The notes under the pieces were generated by a model, which saw only the letters and a program-made list of their open reading frames with translations, was not told where the DNA came from and made no database searches. Both the position numbers and the translations under genes were made by a program. From an uncultured Bdellovibrionales bacterium (GTDB lineage Bacteria; Bdellovibrionota; FAC87; UBA2466), in contig CALCZU010000067.1 of assembly GCA_937903155.1 (NCBI GenBank), positions 1 through 14,046 of the forward strand: a stretch of DNA of 14,046 nucleotides, read 5' to 3'. Positions 6,258 to 13,409 of the stretch are shown in pieces (position 1 is the first letter of the stretch; every line of letters starts with the position of its first letter).

Positions 6258-6722
6258 ATGTTTATTTATCGACTAACGGCGGCTTTAGAGAAAAACGGCG
6301 TTTCTTACGCGATCGTAGGAGGTTTCGCACTGGCCCTTCACGGTGCGGTTCGAGGAACCGTAGACATTGATTTAGTTTTGGCGCTGTCTGAAAAAAATTT
6401 TCTAGCTGCTGAGAACGCGTTAGATCAGCTTGGATTTAAATCTCGGCTTCCTCTTATTGCGAAGGAGGTTTTTCAATTTCGACAGGACTATATTAAAAAG
6501 AGAGATCTAGTTGCTTGGAATTTTTATAATCCTAAAAATCCGATTGAACTTGTGGATATTATTATCACTCATGATCTTTCTAAAATGAAGACCGTCTCCG
6601 TTCAATCTCAAGGCCATACGTTAAAAGTATTGTCCGTGAAAGATTTGATCGCGATGAAAAAAGAAAGCGGCAGACCACAAGATTTAGAAGATATCAAAGC
6701 GCTCGAAAGGCTGAAAAAATGA
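6258..6722 (+). CDS. Nucleotidyltransferase, AbiEii-like; probable toxin of a type II pair
   Basis: The 154-residue protein has the minimal nucleotidyltransferase core: GGFALALHG (21-29) then the catalytic DID (Asp36, Asp38), and a third acidic residue in IELVDIII (Asp100). The C-terminal block VLSVKDLIAMKKESGRPQDL is typical of AbiEii/DUF6036-type enzymes. Members of this superfamily act as toxins by transferring nucleotides to tRNA or protein; whether this one does so is an inference. It starts directly after a tandem-palindrome operator with no ribosome site, so its mRNA is probably leaderless. It overlaps the next gene by ATGA. Toxin-first order is less usual but known. The gene looks more AT-rich than the operons around it, consistent with horizontal acquisition. 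Confidence 0.8.
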   Translation: MFIYRLTAALEKNGVSYAIVGGFALALHGAVRGTVDIDLVLALSEKNFLAAENALDQLGFKSRLPLIAKEVFQFRQDYIKKRDLVAWNFYNPKNPIELVDIIITHDLSKMKTVSVQSQGHTLKVLSVKDLIAMKKESGRPQDLEDIKALERLKK

Positions 6723-6967
6723 AAACACTTCAGAAGTTTACAGACGAATACCTCGAGCATTGCAAATCGCTATCACCTCAACAAATTATTCAGTTTTTAG
6801 AAGATTTTAGACAACTTCAAAATGCATCTTTAGAAGGAAAGTCCATTCTTATCAGTCTTAAAGTCAACGAATCGCTTTTGCGGGCTTTTCGAATGAAAGC
6901 AGATGCCAATCATCTTTCTTACCAAACTCAGATTAAGAATTTAATGAGGAACTGGCTTAAAGACTAA
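6719..6967 (+). CDS. Ribbon-helix-helix (CopG/BrnA-like) protein, probable antitoxin
   Basis: This 82-residue protein is translated from an ATGA overlap with the nucleotidyltransferase gene, so the two are coupled. Its C-terminal half has the ribbon-helix-helix pattern: a strand (ILISLKVNE, from about residue 42), a helix (LLRAFRMKADANH) and a second helix (YQTQIKNLMRNWL) with the common YQT-I turn. The N-terminal half is helical and rich in charged residues (FTDEYLEHCK, QIIQFLEDFRQLQ) and could be the toxin-binding part. This arrangement fits a type II antitoxin that neutralises the adjacent enzyme and represses the operon through the GTATATAC palindromes. Its TAA stop overlaps the asnS stop on the opposite strand by four bases, so no terminator separates them. 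Confidence 0.75.
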   Translation: MKTLQKFTDEYLEHCKSLSPQQIIQFLEDFRQLQNASLEGKSILISLKVNESLLRAFRMKADANHLSYQTQIKNLMRNWLKD

Positions 6968-8262
6968 GGATAGATCCGATACATCATTCGTGGGAATGCT
7001 GCAGCTTCTCTTAAGTGTTCGAGTCCGCAGATCCACGAAATTGTTCTTTCGAGGCCTAGGCCAAAACCGGCAGAGGGCACCGAACCATAACGTCTTAAAT
7101 CTAAGTACCAGTCGAAATTTTCTTGTTTTAAACCGTGTTTTTCAATGCGCTGAATGAGGACATCGACGTCTTCTTCACGCTGTCCGCCCCCAATGATTTC
7201 GCCGTAGCCTTCGGGAGCGATACAGTCGCAACCGAGCGCGAGTTTGGGGTTTTTCGGATCATGCTTCATGTAGAATGCTTTGATCTCGGCCGGAAAACGG
7301 TGAATGAAGAAAGGTCTATCGAATTGCTGAGCAATCGCGGTTTCTTCAGGCGCTCCGAAATCGCTTCCCCATTCGCATGGGACATTGAGTTTCTTTAAAA
7401 TCTCAATCGCTTCGTCGTAAGAAATTCGAGGGAAGGGTGCTTTTACGTTCTTCAGAACGGTTGTGTCTCTTCCTAGGACTTTAAATTCGTACTCGCATTC
7501 GGTTAAGACTCTTTGAATCGTATATTCGAGATATCTTTCGGCGAGCGCCATATTGTCGTCTAAATCATTGAAGGCGACTTCAGGCTCGAGCATCCAAAAT
7601 TCAGTCAGATGACGGCGGGTCTTACTTTTCTCAGCGCGAAAGGTCGGACCGAAACAATACACTTTGCCGAAAGCTTTACTCGCGGCTTCCGCGTAAAGCT
7701 GTCCGCTTTGCGATAAGTACGCTTTGTCGTCGAAATATTCGGTTTCAAAAAGGGTGGTCGTGCCTTCGCACGCCGCCGGTGTAAAAATTGGCGTATCGAC
7801 GAGTGTAAAGCCTTCTTGATCAAAGAAATCTCTCGAGGCCTTCACAAAACGGTCGCGAATTCTTAGAATTGCGTGCGGACGTTTGCTTCTAAGCCATAAG
7901 TGGCGATTCGAAAGCAAAAAGTCTGGTCCATGTTCTTTAGGGCCCAATGGATAATCTTTGGCAATCGATAAGATCTTTAAGGTGACACCATCGAGCTCAA
8001 AGCCGAGGTCAGAGCGTTTATCTTCTTTCACTTTGCCTGTGACGATTAACGAGCTCTCTTGAGTGAGCGTATCGAGCTCTTTAAAAGTTTCTTCGCTATG
8101 ATTGCCCTTAAACCAAACGACTTGGACAATCCCTGAGCCATCTCGCATCAGAAGAAACCGCAATTTTCCGGAGCTGCGGATATTGTAAACCCAGCCTCGC
8201 AGTTCAACTTCTTGTCCGAGGTGATTTTTCAGTTCTCGAATAGTCGTTCGTATCGCGCTCAT
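6964..8262 (-). CDS. asnS: Asparagine--tRNA ligase
   Basis: AsnRS charges tRNA-Asn with asparagine in the cytoplasm using ATP. The 432-residue product is full length for the short bacterial form. The N-terminal OB-fold anticodon-binding domain covers about residues 18-100 (LRGWVYNIRSSGKLRFLLMR). The class II catalytic domain follows: motif 1 around residues 137-161, motif 2 at FRAEKSKTRRHLTEFWMLEP (208-227) and motif 3 at GFGLGLERTISWICGL (399-414). The protein ends with the AsnRS-type RMMYRIYP. It is the last gene of the long minus-strand operon. Its ATG overlaps the secF stop as ATGA and no ribosome site is visible, so translation is probably coupled to secF. AsnRS in a sec operon is not a standard arrangement that I know. 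Presence of asnS means asparagine need not be made on the tRNA by GatCAB. Confidence 0.95.
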   Translation of the reverse strand: MSAIRTTIRELKNHLGQEVELRGWVYNIRSSGKLRFLLMRDGSGIVQVVWFKGNHSEETFKELDTLTQESSLIVTGKVKEDKRSDLGFELDGVTLKILSIAKDYPLGPKEHGPDFLLSNRHLWLRSKRPHAILRIRDRFVKASRDFFDQEGFTLVDTPIFTPAACEGTTTLFETEYFDDKAYLSQSGQLYAEAASKAFGKVYCFGPTFRAEKSKTRRHLTEFWMLEPEVAFNDLDDNMALAERYLEYTIQRVLTECEYEFKVLGRDTTVLKNVKAPFPRISYDEAIEILKKLNVPCEWGSDFGAPEETAIAQQFDRPFFIHRFPAEIKAFYMKHDPKNPKLALGCDCIAPEGYGEIIGGGQREEDVDVLIQRIEKHGLKQENFDWYLDLRRYGSVPSAGFGLGLERTISWICGLEHLREAAAFPRMMYRIYP

Positions 8263-9191
8263 GCAGTTCTGACTTTGACCTTTTTGGGGTTTCTAGATTC
8301 CATGAATTTTTCAACGTAGATTGTAAACGGCGTCGCGATGTAAACTGTCGAGTAAGTTCCCACGAAAATTCCGAAGCACATTGCAATCGCGAAACTTTGG
8401 ATTTCGCCTTTACACAGAATCGCGAGTGGAAGAACCGAAATAAAGGTTACAAATGAAGTAAGAACCGTACGAGAAAGTGTCAGGTTAATCGCTTTGTTAA
8501 TCGTTTCTGCGAGATTTTTGCCGCCGGCTTTATGCCGAATCATCTCACGCACGCGATCGTAAACCACAATCGTATCGTTCACGCTATAACCTGCAATCGT
8601 TAAGAGTGCTGCTACAGCAGTAATTGTGAATTCTCGACCCGTAACAAGATAAAACGCAGTACACATGATAATGTCGTGCACCATCGCGATCGTCGCGCCC
8701 GGAGCAAACCGAGCATCAAATCGTAACCAAATATAAATCGTAATTAAAATGACGGAGTAAAAAAGTGATCGCAGTGCTGCGCCCCGGAGTTCTTCGCCTA
8801 CTTTTGGACCGACGACGTCTGCCGACATGACTGTCAGGTGATCGTTCCCCACTTTTTCGACGAGGCGGTCTTTTAGTGACTGAGTGCCTTTTTCGAGAGC
8901 GGTTCGGGTCGTGATGAGGTATTCATCTCCCCCGCCACCGATTCCGACGACCGACGCTTCGTTGTCGCCCAGCTCCGTCATAATTTTTCGAACGGACTCG
9001 GGATCTTGCTTTTGATGGAATTTCACTTGAAGAACGGTTCCGCCCTTGAAATCGATTCCGTAGTGAAGCCCTTTGATGTTGATAGCTGCCACAACAACAA
9101 TCAGTGTGATCACCGAAAAACTAATGAAGATAGGAAATTTTCCTATGAAGTTGATGTTCGTATCTTTGGGGACAAGGTGAAAGTATTTCAT
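8259..9191 (-). CDS. secF: Protein translocase subunit SecF
   Basis: SecF pairs with SecD in the inner membrane and uses the proton-motive force to help pull exported proteins out of the SecYEG channel on the periplasmic side. The 310-residue product has the expected layout: a first membrane helix (about 19-37), the motif YGIDFKGGTVLQVKF (44-58), a periplasmic domain, then five more helices from about residue 140. The hallmark block GYSVNDTIVVYDRVRE (201-216) is intact. The ATG is preceded by AGGAA six bases away, and that site overlaps the secD stop region. SecD ends 11 bp upstream, and the SecF stop overlaps the asnS start. SecD and SecF are separate genes here, not a fusion. Confidence 0.95.
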   Translation of the reverse strand: MKYFHLVPKDTNINFIGKFPIFISFSVITLIVVVAAINIKGLHYGIDFKGGTVLQVKFHQKQDPESVRKIMTELGDNEASVVGIGGGGDEYLITTRTALEKGTQSLKDRLVEKVGNDHLTVMSADVVGPKVGEELRGAALRSLFYSVILITIYIWLRFDARFAPGATIAMVHDIIMCTAFYLVTGREFTITAVAALLTIAGYSVNDTIVVYDRVREMIRHKAGGKNLAETINKAINLTLSRTVLTSFVTFISVLPLAILCKGEIQSFAIAMCFGIFVGTYSTVYIATPFTIYVEKFMESRNPKKVKVRTA

Positions 9192-9202
9192 TTAGAGTTC
9201 CT

Positions 9203-10963
9203 TTAAATACTGATTTGTTGTTTACCTTTGTGCGTAACCACGTAATCGAAAATAAAGCGGGTTACAAAAACAGAGGTGTAAAGAGAAGCTGCAAGGCCGA
9301 TCAAAAGTGTTACGGCAAAACCGCGAATCGGTCCGTAACCAAAGTTGAGAAGCACAAGCCCTGCGATAATCGTCGTCACATGAGAATCGATAATCGCTGA
9401 AAAAGCTCGGGCGTAACCTTCGCCCACTGCATGGGCGAGTGATTTGCCAGCTAAAAGCTCTTCTCGCATATGTTCTAAGATCAGAACGTTCGCGTCGACC
9501 GCCATCCCAAGCGTCAGGGTAATCCCGGCAAGACCAGGCAAAGTGAGCGTTCCTTCAAACGCTGCCATCGCAGCCAAGAGAAGAATTCCGTTCAGCACAA
9601 GCGCTACGTTCGCGAAAGTTCCCGAGGTTCGGTAGTAAACTCCCATAAAAATAAATACGAGAATTAGCCCGGCCGCCAAAGACGTCATCCCGGTGCGGAT
9701 TGCATCGGCTCCTAACGACGGACCGACGACTCGCTCTTCGAGAAATTCTAACCGCGCTGGTAAAGCGCCTGATCGTAAGACCAACGCCGTATCTTTTGCG
9801 TCGCTCAAAACTTCATTTTGCGCGCGTCCCGTCGAGCCCATTTCAATCATCGCTCGACCGCCCGCAATTTTTGTTTTGATTCGAGGCGCTGAGTGGACGT
9901 TGCTGTCCAAAACAATTGCCATGTATTTTCCAACGCTTTCGCCCGTGCCTTTTTCAAACTTCTGGGCACCTGTCGGCGTTAACTGGAAATTCACTTCAGG
10001 CAAATTGTTTTGAGGATTAAATGCATAATACGCATCTTGTAAATCATCTCCACCCACGATGGATTCTCGTTTTAAGAGGTAAGGAATGTAGTCCGCTTGT
10101 TTTGTGTTCACATTCACTTTTTTATGGAAAAGAATTTCGGTTCCATCGGGAATTTTTCCGGTGAGCCAAACATTCATTTCACGTAAGTATTTTGTAATGG
10201 GATTGGTCGCATCGAGGACCAATTTTTTCTCGGTCACGAATTGTTTTACAAGTTCGTCCATCTTTGCTGGACTCGGTGTGCCGCCTGGTTCTTCAGGACC
10301 ACTCAATTCCACTTGAAAAGAAAGTTTCGCTGTACGAGCGATAATTTCTTTTAAGCGTCCGGGTTCTTGAACCCCTGGGAACTCGACCATAATTTTGTCT
10401 TCGCCTTGGCGAGTGATAATCGGTTCTGCAATTCCGAATTCGTCGATACGATTTCGAAGCGTTTCAATCGACTGGTCAATCGCACGGGTATTGACCGAAT
10501 TTTCGTATAGAACCGTCATCTTAAGAGTTGCCGAAGTACCGGATTGGCTTTCGTAATCGATGGCGTCATTAAGATGTTTTCCGATCTGATCTTCCACCTT
10601 TTTCCAGGTCACATCATCCGGGAATTTGACGACAATCTTGTTGTCGTTTGTGGTTTCCGCCGTAACGCCTGTGATTTTTTCTTGCTCACAAAATTCAAGC
10701 AGCTGATTTTTAAGCTTAGAGATGGCATCTCGATGAACTTCGTTGAAATCAATTCCGAGCTTGAGATGTAATCCGCCCATGAGATCGAGCCCGAGTTTTA
10801 AAGACTCTGAAGGGATAAATTTATAAAACCAGGGGTCGGTATCCTTTGGAATTTTTGGGACTGATTTGCCCGTCGTAAATTTGATGTAGGTTGGAATGAG
10901 TAGGTAGACTGAGAACAAGATGGTTGCGAAGACGATAAACCCTCGCCACTTTAGACTTTTCAT
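9203..10963 (-). CDS. secD: Protein translocase subunit SecD
   Basis: SecD is the larger partner of SecF in the accessory export complex with YajC. At 586 residues it is close to the usual length. A single N-terminal membrane helix (about 8-27) precedes LKLGLDLMGGLHLKLGID, the SecD signature, and a long periplasmic region with the P1 fold that includes the motif VNFQLTPTGAQKFEKGTGES. LRSGALPARLEFLEERVVGP leads into the membrane domain of five helices. There GMAVDANVLI (486-495, with Asp490 in the proton-path position) is conserved. The ATG is preceded by AGAGGG five bases away. The 50-bp gap to yajC contains a perfect hairpin (10989-11010). Confidence 0.96.
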   Translation of the reverse strand: MKSLKWRGFIVFATILFSVYLLIPTYIKFTTGKSVPKIPKDTDPWFYKFIPSESLKLGLDLMGGLHLKLGIDFNEVHRDAISKLKNQLLEFCEQEKITGVTAETTNDNKIVVKFPDDVTWKKVEDQIGKHLNDAIDYESQSGTSATLKMTVLYENSVNTRAIDQSIETLRNRIDEFGIAEPIITRQGEDKIMVEFPGVQEPGRLKEIIARTAKLSFQVELSGPEEPGGTPSPAKMDELVKQFVTEKKLVLDATNPITKYLREMNVWLTGKIPDGTEILFHKKVNVNTKQADYIPYLLKRESIVGGDDLQDAYYAFNPQNNLPEVNFQLTPTGAQKFEKGTGESVGKYMAIVLDSNVHSAPRIKTKIAGGRAMIEMGSTGRAQNEVLSDAKDTALVLRSGALPARLEFLEERVVGPSLGADAIRTGMTSLAAGLILVFIFMGVYYRTSGTFANVALVLNGILLLAAMAAFEGTLTLPGLAGITLTLGMAVDANVLILEHMREELLAGKSLAHAVGEGYARAFSAIIDSHVTTIIAGLVLLNFGYGPIRGFAVTLLIGLAASLYTSVFVTRFIFDYVVTHKGKQQISI

Positions 10964-10988
10964 TACGGCCCTCTATTCGTTGCAAATT

Positions 10989-11010
10989 TTATCCGGTTTA
11001 TGCCGGATAA
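10989..11010 (-). repeat. Perfect hairpin between yajC and secD
   Basis: TTATCCGG and CCGGATAA are perfect 8-bp arms around a 6-nt loop. The hairpin begins 3 bp after the yajC stop and is not followed by a T run in the operon direction, so it is not an obvious terminator. It may protect or process the mRNA and so set the ratio of YajC to SecD. Confidence 0.7.
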
Positions 11011-11013
11011 TGT

Positions 11014-11379
11014 TCAAGTTGTTGCTTCTGTTTGTTTGGCAGAAACCTCTTTGAGATTTCCGGCACTTTCAGCAATCTGACTTTTTAAAACCTTCATGCA
11101 GACTCCGTCATCGATTTCGAGAGTGACAAACCGATCGCTGACCGTTTTGACCGTTCCGATGATGCCTGAATTCGTTACGACCATTTCACCGCGTTTCAAT
11201 TCGCTGATGAATTTTTGGGTTTCTTTTTGTTTCTTTTGTTGAGGTCTTAAGATCATGAAATAAAAAACGGCGAAGATCAAAAGCAAAGGAATAAACGGTG
11301 TTAAACCTTCTTTTGTCATGGCTCCGGCATCCGCAAAAGCACTGACACTCACCAAACTCATCAAAAATAAATTACGCAT
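11014..11379 (-). CDS. yajC: Preprotein translocase subunit YajC
   Basis: YajC is a small inner-membrane protein that associates with SecDF and SecYEG. The 121-residue product has a first hydrophobic segment resembling a signal sequence (MRNLFLMSLVSVSAFADAGA), then the main helix TPFIPLLLIFAVFYFMILRP, directly followed by the diagnostic QQKKQKE, and a small soluble domain (ELKRGEMVVTNSGIIGTVK). The start is set at ATG 11379 because AGGAAG lies five bases before it; an in-frame GTG at 11382 is too close. It overlaps the tgt 3' end by eight bases, so the two are co-translated. The extra N-terminal hydrophobic segment is not part of E. coli YajC. Confidence 0.93.
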   Translation of the reverse strand: MRNLFLMSLVSVSAFADAGAMTKEGLTPFIPLLLIFAVFYFMILRPQQKKQKETQKFISELKRGEMVVTNSGIIGTVKTVSDRFVTLEIDDGVCMKVLKSQIAESAGNLKEVSAKQTEATT

Positions 11380-12529
11380 CACAACTTCCTTTCAAATCCA
11401 CATCCTTTTGGGCAGTTACCCCCGGATAAGCCTCTTTAAGTCGGGGAGACATCTCAGCGTAATAATTCTGAAATGTGCCCGCCTCAAGGTGCGAGCGGAT
11501 TTTCCGCATGAAGGCGTGATAATAGTTGAGATTATGGGTAGTTGCAAGGCGGCATCCGAGTATTTCTTTAGTCGAAAAAAGATGTCTTAGATAGGATCGG
11601 GAATACTGCGCGCAGCATTCGCAGTCGCAACTGGGATCGACCGGCCCTTGATCCAATTTATACTCAGAATTTCGAATGTTTAGAAGGCCGTCATCCGTGA
11701 AAAAGCCGCCGTTTCGGGCGTTTCGGGTCGGAAGGACACAGTCAAACATGTCAATTCCGCGGGCAACGCTTTCCAGTAAATCCCGTGGGGTGCCGACTCC
11801 CATCAAATAGTGGGGAAGGTGTTTGGGAAGCTGAGGGGCTAAAAATTCGAGCACTTCGACCATTTCATCGTGGGTTTCGCCGACGCTTAAGCCCCCAATG
11901 GCAAGTCCATCGATCGGCAATTCTAATGTCAGCGCTAAACTCTTTTCTCTTAAGGCGCGATTCGTTCCACCCTGGTTGATGCCGAAAATTTTCTGACCTT
12001 CAAGTCGAGGCGTCGCTAAGAAACGTTTTGCCCAACGATAACTGCGTTCGACAGCAGCTTCGATGACTTCAATTTTATTGGGAAGGGCGACGCATTCATC
12101 TAAAACCATCGCGATATCGGAACCAATCGTTCTTTGAATCTCGGCGGAGAGTTCAGGGGTCAGCGTGATTAAATCTCCGTTGAGATGAGAGCGGAAAACA
12201 ACCGCTTCTTCTGTCATTTTTTTTAGGGTTCCGAGAGAAAAAACCTGGAAGCCCCCGCTGTCGGTGAGAATGGGTTTGTCCCAGTTCATAAAGGAATGAA
12301 GTCCTTTGAAATGGGACAGAATTTCAAGCCCAGGTCTTAAATAGAGATGATAGGTATTTCCTAAAAGGATTTGAGTCCCGAGCGTTTTTAGCTCAGGGGG
12401 TGAAATCGTTTTTACGGCCCCGTAAGTGCCGACGGGCATAAACACAGGCGTTTCAACTGTGCCGTGTTTTAATTTAAGGCTGCCCCGACGGGCAAACCCT
12501 GACTGGTGACTGATTGAAAAGGAATCCAT
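11372..12529 (-). CDS. tgt: tRNA-guanine transglycosylase (queuine/preQ1)
   Basis: Bacterial Tgt replaces guanine-34 of tRNAs with a GUN anticodon by preQ1, a step in making queuosine. The product is 385 residues from the chosen start, the normal family length. Visible motifs: FARRGSLKLKHG near the N-terminus, LTDSGGFQVFSL with the active-site Asp, GLAIGGLSVGE, MFDCVLPTRNARNG with the nucleophilic Asp, and the zinc site CDCECC followed by a downstream TTHNL His. The start is placed at ATG 12529 because the protein then begins MDSFSISHQSGFARRG, as in other Tgt proteins. A TTG at 12574 would add 15 residues but has no ribosome site. The tgt-yajC-secD-secF order is widely conserved in proteobacteria. 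No queA or preQ1 synthesis gene is seen here. Confidence 0.95.
   Translation of the reverse strand: MDSFSISHQSGFARRGSLKLKHGTVETPVFMPVGTYGAVKTISPPELKTLGTQILLGNTYHLYLRPGLEILSHFKGLHSFMNWDKPILTDSGGFQVFSLGTLKKMTEEAVVFRSHLNGDLITLTPELSAEIQRTIGSDIAMVLDECVALPNKIEVIEAAVERSYRWAKRFLATPRLEGQKIFGINQGGTNRALREKSLALTLELPIDGLAIGGLSVGETHDEMVEVLEFLAPQLPKHLPHYLMGVGTPRDLLESVARGIDMFDCVLPTRNARNGGFFTDDGLLNIRNSEYKLDQGPVDPSCDCECCAQYSRSYLRHLFSTKEILGCRLATTHNLNYYHAFMRKIRSHLEAGTFQNYYAEMSPRLKEAYPGVTAQKDVDLKGSCDA
11385..11390 (-). promoter_or_regulatory. Ribosome binding site deciding the yajC start
   Basis: AGGAAG (11390-11385 on the minus strand) lies five bases before ATG 11379 and only two before the in-frame GTG 11382, so the ATG is preferred. 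The site lies inside the tgt coding region. Confidence 0.65.
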
Positions 12530-12570
12530 GGCTAGAGAGCTTCTATTTGAAGTCTCGGGAAATATCAAAT

Positions 12571-13263
12571 TCAACGATTCGGGGAGTTCTCAATGGGCAG
12601 AAGGTCCATGATTTTTTGAACGTGTTCACGACCTTTTTCGATTCCGAGATTTTTCAGCTCGTCGGAAGAAATAGGTTCGCTGAAAGCGGTTTGAATGCGA
12701 GTGAACGGGAGAGGGATGTGATGTTTTAAGAAGGGGAAACTTTTATTTGACCATTGCCTTTCACAAACTAAGGGTCGTCCCGTTTCGAGGGAGAGCTTGA
12801 TGAGTGATTCGCGTACTCTTCCGTAAGGGCCACCGGAGTCTGTCCGGATGAAGAAAATAAAATCTGGGTTTTTGATGAGATAGTTTTTTGTCACTTGGTA
12901 CGGTTTGATATTTTTTTCGCGATCGTAACGGGCGCACTGGTAATTCCAGAAGTATGCGGTGATGGAACCGAAATAGGAAAGGAAATGATGCAGTCCTAAC
13001 CAAGAGAAGGGATGAGCGCTTGCTTCTCGTACCCTTCCAGCCGTCTTTCTGGCGACTGCGAAGTAAAGCCATTCGGGATGAAACATGACAACGATCGCAC
13101 CGCGGGGAACTTGCGAAGGTCCTTTAATCGCAGATTCTGCGACGAAAAAACTTAAGAGCCCGGTCGCCCAGTGAATCAGAAAACCAATCGGAAGTGCGGG
13201 GAGGAGATGCGAATAGCGATATTCGTTCCAGGGAATGCCTTCTCTGTTTGGACGGGTTTTCAT
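12571..13263 (-). CDS. DUF374/LPLAT-like membrane acyltransferase
   Basis: The 230-residue protein has a hydrophobic N-terminal segment (about 20-45) and then features of the lysophospholipid acyltransferase-like DUF374 group: VVMFHPEWLYF (58-68), in place of the usual His-x-Asp catalytic segment, and FIRTDSGGPYGRV (138-150), matching the TPDGPRGP-type block, followed by SLETGRPLV. It probably acts at the inner membrane on a lipid or lipid A precursor, but the substrate cannot be told and the catalytic motif is not canonical. It is the first gene of the operon, 41 bp before the chosen tgt start. The ATG has no clear ribosome site. An alternative is a different LPLAT relative or an inactive homologue. 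Confidence 0.55.
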   Translation of the reverse strand: MKTRPNREGIPWNEYRYSHLLPALPIGFLIHWATGLLSFFVAESAIKGPSQVPRGAIVVMFHPEWLYFAVARKTAGRVREASAHPFSWLGLHHFLSYFGSITAYFWNYQCARYDREKNIKPYQVTKNYLIKNPDFIFFIRTDSGGPYGRVRESLIKLSLETGRPLVCERQWSNKSFPFLKHHIPLPFTRIQTAFSEPISSDELKNLGIEKGREHVQKIMDLLPIENSPNR

Positions 13264-13322
13264 GGTGGGCAGAGGGATACAAGTCTTTTATGCGTTATGG
13301 CAAGGTTCTTTTCGAGTACAGC

Positions 13323-13355
13323 GGGATTGCTTCGTCGCTTCGCTCCTCGCAATGA
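13323..13355. repeat. REP-like palindromic element
   Basis: The element begins GGATTGCTTCGTCGCTTCGC and continues to a matching GCAATGACA, with ends ATTGC/GCAAT pairing. This resembles the widely distributed REP-type sequence containing GCAATGAC and TTCGTCGCTTCGC. It lies in the non-coding gap between the DUF1036 terminator and the acyltransferase operon. It is probably one copy of a dispersed family, though only one copy is in this window. Confidence 0.6.
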
Positions 13356-13360
13356 CAGCA

Positions 13361-13394
13361 AAAAAAAGCCCTGTCTTTACGACAGGGCTTTTCA
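13361..13394 (-). terminator. Rho-independent terminator of the DUF1036 gene
   Basis: GCCCTGTC and GACAGGGC form a perfect 8-bp GC-rich stem with a 5-nt loop. On the minus strand it is followed by eight T. A shorter TTTT follows on the + strand, so it may work in both directions. It lies 16 bp beyond the DUF1036 stop and isolates that gene from the next operon. Confidence 0.9.
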
Positions 13395-13409
13395 ATTTAT
13401 GGAAAGAGT

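Noticed and set aside
9693..10013. 106-codon + strand open frame opposite secD
   Set aside because: It is antisense to the conserved SecD region; the composition is biased and there is no initiation signal.
10989..11010. yajC-secD hairpin as a transcription terminator
   Set aside because: No T run follows on the minus strand and secDF must be transcribed through it.
12530..12574. TTG start giving Tgt 15 extra residues
   Set aside because: No ribosome site precedes it and Tgt homologues begin near the internal ATG at 12529.
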